A DNA stretch of 64,000 bases from Gammaproteobacteria bacterium (GTDB lineage: Bacteria > Pseudomonadota > Gammaproteobacteria > JAPPPA01): NCBI GenBank assembly GCA_030425645.1, contig JAUHZK010000011.1, positions 1 through 64,000 on the forward strand, read 5' to 3'. The first letter of the stretch is position 1. Each line of letters starts with the position of its first letter. The position numbers and the translations under genes were made by a program. The notes below the pieces were generated by a model. It had not been told where the DNA came from. It searched no databases and worked only from the letters and a program-made list of their open reading frames with translations. Below are positions 27,311-37,384 of this stretch, in pieces.

Positions 27311-28141
27311 ATGAAATTACCTGCATCTATCCGCAGTTGGGCTTCTTGGCCGAGCACAGCAACCGTGCCAACAGGCTACGATCCGATCGTTTTATCAGCT
27401 CGCCGCCCTACGGTGGGTTTGCCACGGCCGCTGGTGATCGGTCACCGCGCGGCGCGTGGTTTGGCGCCGGAGAACACTCTGTTAGCGGTACGCGAGGCTT
27501 TGGCGGCTGGCGTCGATATGATCGAGATTGATGTTTGGCATATTGATGGTGAATTGGTGGTGATGCACGACCAGCGTGTTGACCGAACCACCAACGGTGT
27601 CGGCTATGTGCAAGATTTCAGTCTGCACGATCTGCGTATGTTAGATGCGGGTTACGGACAACGCGTACCGTTGTTGGAGGAGGTCATTGAGCTAGTTGAT
27701 GGCCGCTGCAGTATCAATATTGAGTTGAAAGGCCCGGACTGTGCTGATGCGGCGGTTGAGGCCGTTAATGCGGCATTGCGCACCGCGCGCTGGCAGCGCG
27801 AGCAGTTTTTGCTTTCGTCTTTTGATCATGAGCAGCTAGCGCGTGTGCGTCAGCTAGATCAATATATCCGCACGGGTTTGTTGTTGGCTGGGGTGCCCTA
27901 TGATTTAGCTAGCTACGCGCAACAGCTCGGTGTTAGCTCGGTGCACTTTAGTGTTGACCTAGTACGCCCTGAATGGATAGCTACGGTCCAGGGCTTAGGA
28001 CTATGGGCCTTCGCCTATACCGTAAATGACCATTGTGATTTGGCATGGCTACAGTCTATGAACATAGACGGCGTATTTGCCGATTATCCAGACGATATCT
28101 TGGCCCAGCTAGCCGCCACGGCAGTGCCGCGTGTGGCTTAA
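27311..28141 (+). CDS. Glycerophosphodiester phosphodiesterase
   Basis: I start at the ATG at 27311; longer readings would begin inside the terminator. The 276-residue protein has the GDPD-family TIM-barrel motifs GHRAARGLAPENT (catalytic HR and E-N), MIEIDVWHIDGELVVMHDQRVDRTTNG (metal-binding E-I-D and second catalytic H-D), and SINIELKG. It hydrolyses glycerophosphodiesters to glycerol-3-phosphate and an alcohol. There is no signal peptide, so it is cytoplasmic like UgpQ. The upstream Pho-box array places it in the phosphate-starvation regulon as a phosphorus-salvage enzyme. The stop codon lies in an inverted repeat. Confidence 0.9.
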   Translation: MKLPASIRSWASWPSTATVPTGYDPIVLSARRPTVGLPRPLVIGHRAARGLAPENTLLAVREALAAGVDMIEIDVWHIDGELVVMHDQRVDRTTNGVGYVQDFSLHDLRMLDAGYGQRVPLLEEVIELVDGRCSINIELKGPDCADAAVEAVNAALRTARWQREQFLLSSFDHEQLARVRQLDQYIRTGLLLAGVPYDLASYAQQLGVSSVHFSVDLVRPEWIATVQGLGLWAFAYTVNDHCDLAWLQSMNIDGVFADYPDDILAQLAATAVPRVA

Positions 28142-28156
28142 GGCGCTTGCCTTAAG
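28137..28156. terminator. Inverted repeat over the phosphodiesterase stop codon
   Basis: CTTAAGGC-GCTT-GCCTTAAG (28137-28156) is a perfect 8-bp stem that includes the TAA stop. It lies between convergent genes and could limit read-through both ways, although neither strand has a good T-run. Confidence 0.5.
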
Positions 28157-28170
28157 TCGTCTGCACCAAG

Positions 28171-29574
28171 TTAGAAGAACAAACTAAGCGTCAGTCGCAC
28201 GCTGTCTTCATGTTCGGCTATATTGATCGGGTCATCGGCGCCAACATCTGACACAAACCGTGTCTCTAAGCCCAGTAGCGTGCTGTCTGATAGGCGCTGT
28301 GTGGCTTCTAACGAGTAGATCTTGCTGCCGTGGTTGCGATCAACAATCACGCCACCCAACATTTGTGTATCAGCAGTGTTATTGAGACCAATGCGGCTGC
28401 CGATAAAAACATCGTCATCAAATGTTGCGATAAAACGATCATCTTCAGCGCGCTCGTCATATAAGTATTCAGCCACAATGCTTACGTCGGCATCGCTGCC
28501 AAAAATCGCTGAAAACGTGTATTCAAGGCCAACATCGGCAATTAAGAAATGTTCCCCTAGTTGCTGGCGCGACACGGCTTCGAGTTTGAATGCGGCGGGG
28601 CCAACGGTGTATTGCAAGTCAATACCAATTTGTTCTGATTGGTCGTAGAAGGGAACTAGGCTGACTTGGCTAAGAATTTCCTGTTCCAAAGCGGTTTGCT
28701 GGTCAGCAGAGCTTTCCGCTAGACCAAGCAGGGCAAGGGTGTCATTGACTACTAGTAATAGTGCTGGCGGCGCGCTAGGAATGCCAGATTCAAGATCGCA
28801 GTTTGGCGTATCTAGACTACTGCCATCCGCATTGGCTCGGCTGGTGCCGCTGCGGTAGCAGGGCTCTAGCCGTGGCGCGCGCGCGGTGCCTTTGAACCAG
28901 CTTAGGCCGATATCGACGGGGCCAAGGTAGTGCTTCCAGCGCAGGGCGTAATCAACGTGTTTATTGCCATCCGGGTGTTCAAATTGTTCGTCTTCTTCGT
29001 AAACCGCGACGGGTAATTGCGGGCGCGCGTTATCTGCGTTGAATTCACGGCTACGGAAATAGGGTAAGGCGTAAGCGGAGAAGTCGCCAAAGGGGCTATA
29101 CCATTTGAATGCCACCATCGGCTGGCCGAGTTTGTCTTCGCCATCAATGTTTTCGACAAAGTCGTCTTGGTTCACCACATCGACAATGTGTTGTGCCTCG
29201 GTTACGCCCCAGAAGACTCGCCCAATGCCGGCTTGTATTTCAACGCTGTTAAGAACTAGCGTCAGTAGTGCTTCTCGCACATCCGCGTGCGTGCGGTTTT
29301 CATCGCGCTCATCTTCACGTGCAAATAACTTAAGATCAAAAAGGTGATAGCGGCTAGACCAGCTGCGTCCGACGGTAACGGCCAATGAAGAATTAGCGTG
29401 GTAATCAGCTTCTGGGTTTTCGTTATTAGGGTTGTCACTTGGGTACCAGGTGAACTCTGGCTCAAGTGTGCTTTCCCAATCGCTGGCGACTAGCGGGCTA
29501 TGCCATGTGACGCATAGCAATAAGCCGCTAAGCAGCAGTAATCGTCCGTAGTTAAACGAATATATGTTCTTCAT
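28171..29574 (-). CDS. Putative outer-membrane beta-barrel protein of unknown function
   Basis: I start at the ATG at 29572-29574 with AAGGG seven bases upstream, giving 467 residues. A signal peptide (KNIYSFNYGRLLLLSGLLLC, cleavage near LVAS) is followed by a mature chain rich in amphipathic strands, acidic and aromatic residues, ending VRLTLSLFF, a typical barrel terminus. Recognisable strands include HLFDLKLFAREDERDENR, MVAFKWYSPFGDFSAYALPYF and DVSIVAEYLYDERAEDDRF. I recognise no named family, although the general look recalls DUF1302-like or porin-like proteins. It has no Pho box upstream and is convergent with the phosphodiesterase gene. Confidence 0.7.
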   Translation of the reverse strand: MKNIYSFNYGRLLLLSGLLLCVTWHSPLVASDWESTLEPEFTWYPSDNPNNENPEADYHANSSLAVTVGRSWSSRYHLFDLKLFAREDERDENRTHADVREALLTLVLNSVEIQAGIGRVFWGVTEAQHIVDVVNQDDFVENIDGEDKLGQPMVAFKWYSPFGDFSAYALPYFRSREFNADNARPQLPVAVYEEDEQFEHPDGNKHVDYALRWKHYLGPVDIGLSWFKGTARAPRLEPCYRSGTSRANADGSSLDTPNCDLESGIPSAPPALLLVVNDTLALLGLAESSADQQTALEQEILSQVSLVPFYDQSEQIGIDLQYTVGPAAFKLEAVSRQQLGEHFLIADVGLEYTFSAIFGSDADVSIVAEYLYDERAEDDRFIATFDDDVFIGSRIGLNNTADTQMLGGVIVDRNHGSKIYSLEATQRLSDSTLLGLETRFVSDVGADDPINIAEHEDSVRLTLSLFF

Positions 29575-29646
29575 TGTGATCCCTTGCTGCGTCGCTTTTG
29601 GCATCTTGCGTATAGCGACGGCTGTTTTTGCCCAGTTCTAGCTTTG

Positions 29647-29665
29647 CCCTAGCCTTAGGCTAGGG
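29647..29665 (-). terminator. Inverted repeat with the valS stop codon as its loop
   Basis: CCCTAGCC-TTA-GGCTAGGG is a perfect 8-bp stem whose three-base loop is the valS stop codon (TAA on the minus strand). No T-run follows, so it may be Rho-dependent or protect the 3' end. Confidence 0.5.
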
Positions 29666-32420
29666 TGTCTAGCTGAGCCATCTGTTCTTGTAGTTGCTGA
29701 ATGGTTTGTTCGGCCTCGGCCAAAATCCCTTTTTCTTTAGCAACTACGGCTTCAGGTGCATTGGCGACGAATTTCTCGTTACCGAGTTTTGCTTGCTTTT
29801 GCTGTGCTAGTTTTTGCGCTTTCTCAAGCTGCTTGCCTAGTCGTTCCAGCTCGGCTTGCACGTCAATCAAGCCAGCCATTGGTACCAAAATTTTCATTTG
29901 GCCGAGTAGGGCAACTGCTGACTGCGGTGCGTCGGCGCTATTGTCTAGCAACTGGATACTTTCCACCTTGGCTAGTTTGTCTAACAAATCGCGATGCAGG
30001 GTCAAACGGGCCTGATCGTCAGCGCTGGCATTTTGGATTAGCAGCGGTAGCGGTTTGCTTGGCGCAATATCCATTTCGCCGCGGATTTGGCGTAGGCCAA
30101 GAATAAATGCCTTGACCCATTCAATTTCGGTTTCGGCACTGTCGTTGACCTTGCTGTCGTCGGCTTGCGGCCACGCTTGGAGCATGATGGTATCGCCTGA
30201 CTTGCCTGCTAGTGGTGCCACCGTTTCCCAAATAGATTCGGTAATAAATGGCATCAGCGGATGCAGCATGCGTAGCGTTGCTTCTAATACACGTACTAGA
30301 GTGCGGCGAGTGCCGGCTTTAGCGGCCTCACTGGCATTGTCGTTCTGTAGTACGGCTTTGGTCAGCTCTAGGTACCAATCGCAGTACTCGTTCCAAACGA
30401 ACTCGTAGCAGGTCTTAGCGGCCAAATCGAAGCGGTAGTCACCAAAGTTACGGTGCACTTCGGCTTCGGCGCGTTGTAGGCGGCTGATAATCCAGTTGTC
30501 GGCGGTAGACAGCTCTACTTCATCTGCATTGCAGTCTTGGCCTTCGCATTGCATCAATACATAGCGTGAGGCATTCCAAATCTTGTTGCAGAAGTTGCGA
30601 TAGCCATCAATACGGCCAAGGTCGAAACGAATGTCGCGGCCTGGCGTGGCCAAGGCGGCAAAGGTAAAGCGCAGGGCGTCGGTACCGTAGGCGTTAATGC
30701 CGTCTGGGAACTCCTTACGTGTGGCTTTTTCGATTTTGGCGGCTTTTTGCGGCTGCATCATGCCCTTGGTGCGTTTGGCCACCAATGATTCCAAATCAAT
30801 GCCGTCGATGAGGTCGATAGGGTCAAGCACATTGCCCTTCGACTTCGACATTTTCTGGCCTTCGCCATCGCGTACTAATGCGTGTACATAGACTTCTTTG
30901 AACGGTACTTCGCCGTCCATAAACTTCATGCCCATCATGATCATGCGGGCAACCCAGAAGAAGATAATGTCGAAGCCGGTAACCAGCACGCTAGTCGGGT
31001 AGAACTTTTCAAGCTCAGGCGTTTTCTCTGGCCAGCCTAGGGTTGAGAACGGCCATAGTGCCGAGCTAAACCAAGTGTCGAGTACGTCTTCGTCTTGCGT
31101 CAGTTCAATATCGCCAAGGTTATGCTTAGCGCGTACAGCCGCCTCGTCTTCGCCTACGTAAACATTGCCGTCAGCGTCATACCAAGCCGGAATACGATGG
31201 CCCCACCAAATCTGGCGGCTAATGCACCAGTCTTCGATATTGCGCATCCATTCGAAGTAAGTCTTTGACCAGTTTTCGGGCACGAATTTAATTTTGCCGG
31301 TTTCAACCGCTTCAATGGCTGGCTTAGCTAGCGGTTCGGCGCGTACAAACCATTGGTCGGTCATGTACGGTTCGATAACCGCATTGGTACGGTCGCCGCG
31401 TGGCACCATTAACTTGTGCGGTTTGATGTTGCCTAGGCAGCCTTCGGCGTCTAAATCAGCCACGATTTGCTTACGCGCTTCGTAGCGGTCTAGGCCTTGG
31501 TATTTTTCAGGTGCGTTGTCGTTAATGGCGGCAACATCGGTGAGGATATTGATAACTGGTAAGTCGTGACGCTTACCCATTTGGTTATCGTTAAAGTCGT
31601 GCGCCGGGGTGATTTTTACCACGCCGGTACCGAACTCCATGTCCACATAGTCGTCGGCAATGACAGGGATTTCACGACCAACCAAGGGTAGGGTCACGGT
31701 CTTGCCGATCATGTCGGCATAACGTTCGTCTTTTGGATTTACCGCTACAGCGGTATCGCCCAACATAGTTTCTGGGCGAGTGGTCGCTACCGTAAGCCTG
31801 CCGCTACCATCGGTAAGCGGGTAGTGGAATTCCCACAGGAAGCCGTCTTCTTCCTCAGAAATTACTTCAAGGTCAGAAACGGCGGTTTCGAGTACTGGGT
31901 CCCAGTTAACGAGGCGCTTGCCGCGATAGATCAGGTCTTCTTCGTAAAGTTTTACGAAAACCTCTTGTACGGCGTCAGACAGGCCTTCGTCCATGGTGAA
32001 GCGCTCGCGTTGCCAATCAACCGAAGCACCCATGCGGCGTAGTTGTTTGCAGATGGTGCCGCCAGATTCGGCTTTCCAATCCCAAACTTTGTCTATAAAG
32101 GCTTCGCGACCTAAATCATGGCGGGTTTTGCCGTCGGCGTTGAGTTGGCGTTCAACCACCATTTGCGTGGCAATACCGGCGTGATCGGTGCCCGGCTGCC
32201 AAAGGGTGTCTTTGCCTTGCATGCGCTGCCAACGAATCAAGGCATCCATAATGGTGTCTTGGAAAGCGTGGCCCATATGCAAGCTGCCGGTGACATTCGG
32301 CGGCGGAATCATGATGCAGTACTCATCGTCGCTCTTGCTGGTGGCGGCGAAATGGTTTTGGTCTTCCCAGTTTTGGTAAATACCAGACTCGATGCTTTTC
32401 GGGTCGTAAGTCTTCTGCAT
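29655..32420 (-). CDS. valS: Valyl-tRNA synthetase
   Basis: I start at [11 protein letters not shown] (32418-32420); the open frame runs 22 codons further upstream without a matching N-terminus. The 921-residue class I synthetase has the HIGH motif as LHMGHAF in [13 protein letters not shown], an editing (CP1) domain with [15 protein letters not shown], and KMSKS in [12 protein letters not shown]-terminal coiled-coil tRNA-binding arm ([20 protein letters not shown]) ends the protein. It charges tRNA-Val and edits mischarged Thr. It follows holC, the usual gammaproteobacterial order. Confidence 0.97.
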   Translation of the reverse strand: MQKTYDPKSIESGIYQNWEDQNHFAATSKSDDEYCIMIPPPNVTGSLHMGHAFQDTIMDALIRWQRMQGKDTLWQPGTDHAGIATQMVVERQLNADGKTRHDLGREAFIDKVWDWKAESGGTICKQLRRMGASVDWQRERFTMDEGLSDAVQEVFVKLYEEDLIYRGKRLVNWDPVLETAVSDLEVISEEEDGFLWEFHYPLTDGSGRLTVATTRPETMLGDTAVAVNPKDERYADMIGKTVTLPLVGREIPVIADDYVDMEFGTGVVKITPAHDFNDNQMGKRHDLPVINILTDVAAINDNAPEKYQGLDRYEARKQIVADLDAEGCLGNIKPHKLMVPRGDRTNAVIEPYMTDQWFVRAEPLAKPAIEAVETGKIKFVPENWSKTYFEWMRNIEDWCISRQIWWGHRIPAWYDADGNVYVGEDEAAVRAKHNLGDIELTQDEDVLDTWFSSALWPFSTLGWPEKTPELEKFYPTSVLVTGFDIIFFWVARMIMMGMKFMDGEVPFKEVYVHALVRDGEGQKMSKSKGNVLDPIDLIDGIDLESLVAKRTKGMMQPQKAAKIEKATRKEFPDGINAYGTDALRFTFAALATPGRDIRFDLGRIDGYRNFCNKIWNASRYVLMQCEGQDCNADEVELSTADNWIISRLQRAEAEVHRNFGDYRFDLAAKTCYEFVWNEYCDWYLELTKAVLQNDNASEAAKAGTRRTLVRVLEATLRMLHPLMPFITESIWETVAPLAGKSGDTIMLQAWPQADDSKVNDSAETEIEWVKAFILGLRQIRGEMDIAPSKPLPLLIQNASADDQARLTLHRDLLDKLAKVESIQLLDNSADAPQSAVALLGQMKILVPMAGLIDVQAELERLGKQLEKAQKLAQQKQAKLGNEKFVANAPEAVVAKEKGILAEAEQTIQQLQEQMAQLDTLA

Positions 32421-32517
32421 GATGTTTTGGTCGCTTAATGTAGGCGTATGTTGCAATGCGCAAAAATAGCTTGCCATTATAGGCAAACTGCGGCCAAGGT
32501 TTTAGTGCTGAAAGCCT

Positions 32518-32949
32518 CTAGGCTTCAAAAATTTGATGATCTTCGACGCGATAACCGCGGTCGTGGAACCATTGGGCTTGTTGTTGCAGTTGCTCGGCTT
32601 GTTGCGAGTGAATTTCAGCGTAGCGTTCAAAGCGGCTGAATGGCGTCAGGCGTTGCTCCCCTAGATTGAGCAGCAGGCTATTGCGAACCATTTTTAACAT
32701 GGTGCTATTGGATGTGGCGGCAAGCGCCTCAGCGGCGTCTACGCAGACCGCGATAGCGCCAGACTGCGGTGTTAGCTGCGGTTCTAAGTCGTAACGATTG
32801 AGTGCTTGGATGAGGGCCGTTTGCTTCTGCTGATCTTCGCAGTGAACAACCACGGTGAAGTTCAAAGCCCGCACTTTACGAATAAGGCGTGCACTAAAAG
32901 CGGAGGCGTCAACGGCCTCCGCTAATAAATACCGAGTTACAGGTGTCAC
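32518..32949 (-). CDS. holC: DNA polymerase III chi subunit
   Basis: A 143-residue protein in the canonical pepA-holC-valS order. It has a Rossmann-like core with the chi-family features RLIRKVRALNFTVVVHC and a C-terminal YRVEDHQIFEA. Chi links the clamp loader (through psi) to single-stranded DNA-binding protein. Sequence similarity to E. coli HolC is low, which is usual for this subunit, and the region corresponding to the W-motif and GxxDxxLW block is weak, so synteny carries much of the call. It starts 9 bp after the pepA stop. Confidence 0.8.
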   Translation of the reverse strand: MTPVTRYLLAEAVDASAFSARLIRKVRALNFTVVVHCEDQQKQTALIQALNRYDLEPQLTPQSGAIAVCVDAAEALAATSNSTMLKMVRNSLLLNLGEQRLTPFSRFERYAEIHSQQAEQLQQQAQWFHDRGYRVEDHQIFEA

Positions 32950-32958
32950 GTGCTGCGC

Positions 32959-34449
32959 TTAGGCTTGGCCAGCTCGAGTCAACAAAAATTCGCTCAGTAG
33001 GGGCACAGGGCGGCCAGTGGCGCCTTTATGCGCGCCGCTTTTCCAAGCCGTTCCGGCAATGTCTAAATGCGCCCAACGGAAATCTTCGGTAAAGCGCGCT
33101 AAGAAACAAGCCGCGGTAATGGTGCCAGCAGGGCGACCGCCAATATTGGCAATGTCGGCAAAGTTTGATTTCAGCTGAGCTTGGTACTCATCCGTGATCG
33201 GTAGTCGCCATGCTGGGTCGCCAGCAGTTTCGCCAGCGGCGAGTAGCTCATTCGCTAGACTGTCGTCATTGCCTAAGAGGCCGCTGGTGTGGTGGCCGAG
33301 GGCGATGATGCAAGCACCGGTTAATGTTGCCATGTCGACTACCACTTCCGGGTCAAAACGACGACTGTATTCGAGCGCGTCACAAAGGATCAGGCGGCCT
33401 TCGGCATCGGTATTCAGGATTTCGATGGTTTTGCCAGCCATGCTGGTAACAACGTCACCGGGTTTTACCGCAATACCGTCGGGTAGGTTTTCAGAGCTAG
33501 GTACAACAGCGACGATATTGAGTGGTAACTCAAGCTCGCAGGCTGCTTGCATGACGCCAAATACTGAGGCCGCGCCACACATGTCGTATTTCATTTCGTC
33601 CATGCCAGCGCCTGGTTTTAGGCTGATGCCACCCGCATCAAAAGTAAGACCTTTGCCGACTAGGCAGATCGGTTTGTCTTTAGCGGCGCCGCCTTTGTAT
33701 TCCATGGTGATTAGCTTGGCTGGTTCGCGGCTGCCTTGAGACACGGCAAGCAGCGCGCCCATGCCAAGCTCTTGCATATCAGCTTCTTCGAGCACGGTAG
33801 TCGTCAGGCGCGCATGTTCTGCTGCCAAGTCCTGAGCCTGTTGGGCTAGATAACTGGGTGTGCAGACGTTGCCGGGTAGATTGCCGAGTTCACGGGCGAA
33901 GTTGCTGCCAGCGCCAACGGCGGCGCCAGCGTTAACGGCGTCAACCAGCTCGCTTGGCGCGGTAATGTTCATGCAAGCTAGTGATTGGCTAGTGCTGCTG
34001 CTTTTAGTAGTGCTGTACTGATAGCTCGCGAGAGCGGCTGCCGCCGCCAACTGACGGATGCAAGCGGCTGTTAGTTGGTTGTTTTCTACGCTAAGGCTTA
34101 GTGCGGATATTGCCTGGCTCGCCTGCGTTTTAGCGAGTGCTTTTTGAGCGCTTTGCTGAGCAGAAGCGAGTACCCGCGCGTTAAGTTTGCTGCGGCTACC
34201 CAAACCCACCAACATAATTTTTCGCTGGCGGTGCCATAGTAATTGGGTCTGGTTGCGGCTACCGCTGAAATCACCGGCTTCGAGTAGAGCGCTAAGGCTG
34301 CCTTCAACGGTTTGATCTAAGGTCTTGAAAAAGCCGTTGCTCTCCAGCTCGCCGCAGGTTTCTGCGCCGGCAGTACCAGCACATAAGCCGACAATCAGCG
34401 GGGCGGTCCCTTCAAGTGTTTGTTGGGGAGAAAGGGCTTTAATTTGCAT
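32959..34449 (-). CDS. pepA: Cytosol (leucyl) aminopeptidase PepA
   Basis: A 496-residue M17-family peptidase with two metal ions. The family signature [10 protein letters not shown] is present, together with [17 protein letters not shown] and [10 protein letters not shown] that supply metal ligands and the catalytic Lys. The N-terminal domain is the usual macro-like fold. In E. coli PepA is also a DNA-binding accessory factor in site-specific recombination. It starts divergently from lptF with a 133-bp shared upstream region. Confidence 0.96.
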   Translation of the reverse strand: MQIKALSPQQTLEGTAPLIVGLCAGTAGAETCGELESNGFFKTLDQTVEGSLSALLEAGDFSGSRNQTQLLWHRQRKIMLVGLGSRSKLNARVLASAQQSAQKALAKTQASQAISALSLSVENNQLTAACIRQLAAAAALASYQYSTTKSSSTSQSLACMNITAPSELVDAVNAGAAVGAGSNFARELGNLPGNVCTPSYLAQQAQDLAAEHARLTTTVLEEADMQELGMGALLAVSQGSREPAKLITMEYKGGAAKDKPICLVGKGLTFDAGGISLKPGAGMDEMKYDMCGAASVFGVMQAACELELPLNIVAVVPSSENLPDGIAVKPGDVVTSMAGKTIEILNTDAEGRLILCDALEYSRRFDPEVVVDMATLTGACIIALGHHTSGLLGNDDSLANELLAAGETAGDPAWRLPITDEYQAQLKSNFADIANIGGRPAGTITAACFLARFTEDFRWAHLDIAGTAWKSGAHKGATGRPVPLLSEFLLTRAGQA

Positions 34450-34582
34450 CGTCAGTTCCTAGGTTTTATAGATCGTGCCAGATAACTTTGCGGCATGACT
34501 GGGCGCGCAATGTTATATGCTTGTGCGCTAAGGTCTCAACTATAGTTTTATCTAGCAAACTAGGCGCAGTGTAAGGTTTCCA

Positions 34583-35707
34583 GTGTCCCGCATTTTAAAT
34601 CGTTACTTGCTAAAGCAGGTTGTCGTTAGCTTCCTTGGGGTAACGGCCATTTTGATGGTGGTACTCATTGCCGCTCGCTTTATGCGCTATCTTGGCCAAG
34701 CGGCTGATGGCTTTCTTGATCCGGCCTCTGTTTTTACACTGCTTGGGTTAACCACCTTGCACTATATGGTGCTGCTATTTCCGCCGGCTATATTGATTGC
34801 CGTGCAGCTGGCGCTAGGCCGTTTGTATCGAGATTCTGAAATGCATGCGGTGATGGCTTGCGGTGTCGGTGTCACCCAGCTTTATAGGCCGTTATTGGGC
34901 TTCGCACTGTTGTTAACTGCACTGGTGGCGGCGTTAACTTTGTACGTGACGCCGTGGGCCGGGCAGTTTGCTGAGGAAGTACGCGGCAAGGCCAAGCATG
35001 AAGCCCAAGTGGGTGTGTTAGAGGCTGGCCGCTTCCAAAGCTTTGACCGCGGCCAGGCGGTGTTGTTTGCTGAAGAAGTGAACGATGAAACTGGCGAATT
35101 AACAGAACTGTTTTTGTATAGCCGTGCGACACAAGAGTCGCCGGGTGATACCGCGGTGCGAGCCAGTCAGGGGCGTTTTGCGGTTGATAAAGAAAGTGGT
35201 GATCGTAGCTTGGTGCTGGATAACGGTTGGCGCTACGAGGGCGTGCCGGGCCAATCAGCATGGGAAATTACGCGCTTTGAACAACACGGCGTTTATTTCA
35301 ACATCTCACCACCCGATATCGTAGTTAGCGAGCGTAGCTTGCGCCCAACGCGCAGTTTGATCGACTCGGATAAACCCGCAGATAGGGCAGAGCTGCAGTG
35401 GCGATTGGCGTACCCCTTAGCCGTTTTAATGCTGGTTTTGTTAGCGGTGCCAATGTCGAAGGTAGAGCCGCGGCAGGGACGCTATGGGCGCCTGATCGGT
35501 GGTTTGCTCGCCTATATCGTGTATTTCAATGTGATGGGCATTTTGAAGGTCCAAATTGAGAAGGGCGTAATGCCGGAGTGGCCAGGTATTTGGCTGGCGC
35601 ATGGCATGGTCATTGTTTGGGTCTTGTGGCTGTTATGGCGCGAAGGCATTTTTGTGAAGTTGCCAAGCTCAGCTACCTCAAAAGCGTCGCTAGAAGGAAG
35701 TGCCTAG
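34583..35707 (+). CDS. lptF: LPS export ABC transporter permease LptF
   Basis: A 374-residue inner-membrane protein with three N-terminal and three C-terminal helices flanking a periplasmic beta-jellyroll (about 130-270). The start reads SRILNRYLLKQVVVSFLGVTAIL and the coupling region YRDSEMHAVMACGVG is typical. With LptG and LptB2 it extracts LPS from the inner membrane and pushes it to LptC. lptG follows after 3 bp. Confidence 0.95.
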   Translation: MSRILNRYLLKQVVVSFLGVTAILMVVLIAARFMRYLGQAADGFLDPASVFTLLGLTTLHYMVLLFPPAILIAVQLALGRLYRDSEMHAVMACGVGVTQLYRPLLGFALLLTALVAALTLYVTPWAGQFAEEVRGKAKHEAQVGVLEAGRFQSFDRGQAVLFAEEVNDETGELTELFLYSRATQESPGDTAVRASQGRFAVDKESGDRSLVLDNGWRYEGVPGQSAWEITRFEQHGVYFNISPPDIVVSERSLRPTRSLIDSDKPADRAELQWRLAYPLAVLMLVLLAVPMSKVEPRQGRYGRLIGGLLAYIVYFNVMGILKVQIEKGVMPEWPGIWLAHGMVIVWVLWLLWREGIFVKLPSSATSKASLEGSA

Positions 35708-35710
35708 GCC

Positions 35711-36775
35711 ATGAATCAGTTGACGAAATATTTGGCTGGGGCAACGCTGACTGGCGCAAGCTTGGTGTTGATGGCGCTATTGGCGATTTCTATATTCTTA
35801 GGTTTTCTAGGTGAGCTAGATAATGTCGGCAGTGGCAATTACAGCTTAGGCGTAGCGTTTTTGACTGTGTTGCTGGAGATGCCGGCGCTCGCGTATGAGA
35901 TGTTGCCGTTGGCGGCATTAATTGGCGGTTTAATGGGGCTAGGAACCTTGGCGACCGGCAGTGAGCTGATTGTGATGCGCGCTGCTGGCATGTCTTTGTG
36001 GCGGATAGGGCGCTCGGTCGCGCTGGCGGGTTTGCTGCTGTCTGGTGTTGCCTTTGTACTTGGTGACTGGGTGGCGCCATGGGCCTCGGCGGAGTCGGAG
36101 CTGGTGCGTGTGCAGTCGCTGCGCGGAGCGTCTTGGGACGGCAATAAAAAAGATGTTTGGTTTCGCGATGGTAACCGCTATGTAAACGTTAGAAAGTTAG
36201 GTGAAGAGCGGGTCGACGGCCGTATCACCACTTTTGATGTCGATAACACTGGCAAGTTTAGCCATATCGGTGTCGCCACTTCGGCTGATATCGAAGGCAA
36301 ACGTTGGTTCTTAAATGGTTGGCGTAGCGCTGACTTCCTCAATGATGAAGTTCGTTTGCAGCTACGTGACCGTAGGGCTTGGGATACCAGCCTAACGCCA
36401 GAAATGATTAATCTGTTTGCGGTTGAACCGCAGAGCTTTACCAGTTACGAGCTATTTCGGTACGTGCAGTATTTGCATGCCAATCGCTTAGATGCTTCCG
36501 TTTTTGAACAAGCATTGTGGCGTAAGGCAGTGGTGCCAGTGTCGATTGTGCTGATGTGTTTGCTGGCGCTGCCTTTTGTGATGGGGCCGTTACGCGATTC
36601 TGGTAGCGGTCAGCGCCTGGTCACCGGTGTCGTGATTGGGGTGGTGTACTTTTTAGCCAATCAACTGTTTCGCGATAGCGCGCAGTTATATGGCTTTGAT
36701 CCGCTAATTGGCGCCTGGATGCCAACCGCTATTTTGGCGGTGATTACCGCAATCTCTTTACGGCTGGCCCGCTAA
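35711..36775 (+). CDS. lptG: LPS export ABC transporter permease LptG
   Basis: A 354-residue partner of LptF with the same six-helix plus periplasmic jellyroll plan. The start LTKYLAGATLTGASLVL, the coupling segment LATGSELIVMRAAGMSLWRIGRSV and the late helix VTGVVIGVVYFLANQLF fit the family. It is nearly adjacent to lptF and translationally coupled by position. Confidence 0.95.
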   Translation: MNQLTKYLAGATLTGASLVLMALLAISIFLGFLGELDNVGSGNYSLGVAFLTVLLEMPALAYEMLPLAALIGGLMGLGTLATGSELIVMRAAGMSLWRIGRSVALAGLLLSGVAFVLGDWVAPWASAESELVRVQSLRGASWDGNKKDVWFRDGNRYVNVRKLGEERVDGRITTFDVDNTGKFSHIGVATSADIEGKRWFLNGWRSADFLNDEVRLQLRDRRAWDTSLTPEMINLFAVEPQSFTSYELFRYVQYLHANRLDASVFEQALWRKAVVPVSIVLMCLLALPFVMGPLRDSGSGQRLVTGVVIGVVYFLANQLFRDSAQLYGFDPLIGAWMPTAILAVITAISLRLAR

Positions 36776-36799
36776 ACAGCTAGGCCAGTGGTGTTCGCT

Positions 36800-36828
36800 A
36801 ATTAGACATTAGTGATCTAATTTAATTT
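36800..36828. terminator. Convergent terminator between lptG and the RDD gene
   Basis: AATTAGA (36800-36806) and TCTAATT (36816-36822) form a 7-bp stem followed by TAATTTT on the plus strand. The loop contains the TAA of the minus-strand RDD gene (36809-36811). It could end lptG transcription and possibly both genes. Confidence 0.5.
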
Positions 36829-37273
36829 TCTCTAGCGGCTGGAAAATCACTTCGGTTTTGCTCAGGCGGTCATGCCAAGTGCGCTGTGCTGGGTCGATAA
36901 ACGCCCACCAATAACCCAGCCCTAAACAACCCCAAGAAATAATAGCCGCTAGGAATCGTAGTAAAGCCGATAACCATGTCATCGGTTCACCGTTGGCGAG
37001 CACGGTTTTTACTTTCCACACACGCATGCCTAATGTCTGGCCGCCGCGGGTCCAGCTCCAGCCGTAGAAGAAAAACGTCGCTAGCGCCCACAGGCTAATT
37101 AACGCGGGGGTATTGATATCCACGGGGTTCACCGCGGTGGTTTCAGCGCCGGCTTCAGGTAGCGGTACTTGGAAGGCGATGAAAATCAGGCTTAGAAAAA
37201 CGTTAAGGCCGACCACGAGAAGGCCGTCGTAGCCAAGCGCCGCAAAACGGCGCCAAAGAGCTGCAGGTTGCAT
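36809..37273 (-). CDS. RDD-family membrane protein
   Basis: A 154-residue protein with three or four hydrophobic segments. It has the RDD signatures LWRRFAALGYDGLLVVGLNV near the N-terminus (Arg and Asp of the family) and GGQTLGMRVWKVKTV. TWHDRLSKTEVI near the C-terminus is the usual terminal D. Function is unknown; such proteins often sit next to lptFG or pepA in gammaproteobacteria, but no mechanism is established. It is transcribed against both neighbours. Confidence 0.87.
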   Translation of the reverse strand: MQPAALWRRFAALGYDGLLVVGLNVFLSLIFIAFQVPLPEAGAETTAVNPVDINTPALISLWALATFFFYGWSWTRGGQTLGMRVWKVKTVLANGEPMTWLSALLRFLAAIISWGCLGLGYWWAFIDPAQRTWHDRLSKTEVIFQPLEKIKLDH

Positions 37274-37384
37274 AGTTGGGTCTTTAGAATGCAGTCGTTG
37301 GAAGGAAGGGATTGCATGATAGTATAGCCGCGCATAAATGGCTGCGCTCGCGCAGTGTTAAGAAAAATCAATTCAAACTGCCGC

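Noticed and set aside
29655-32486. Longer valS reading from 32486
   Set aside because: The first 22 codons do not resemble ValS, whose conserved start is at KTYDPKSIE.
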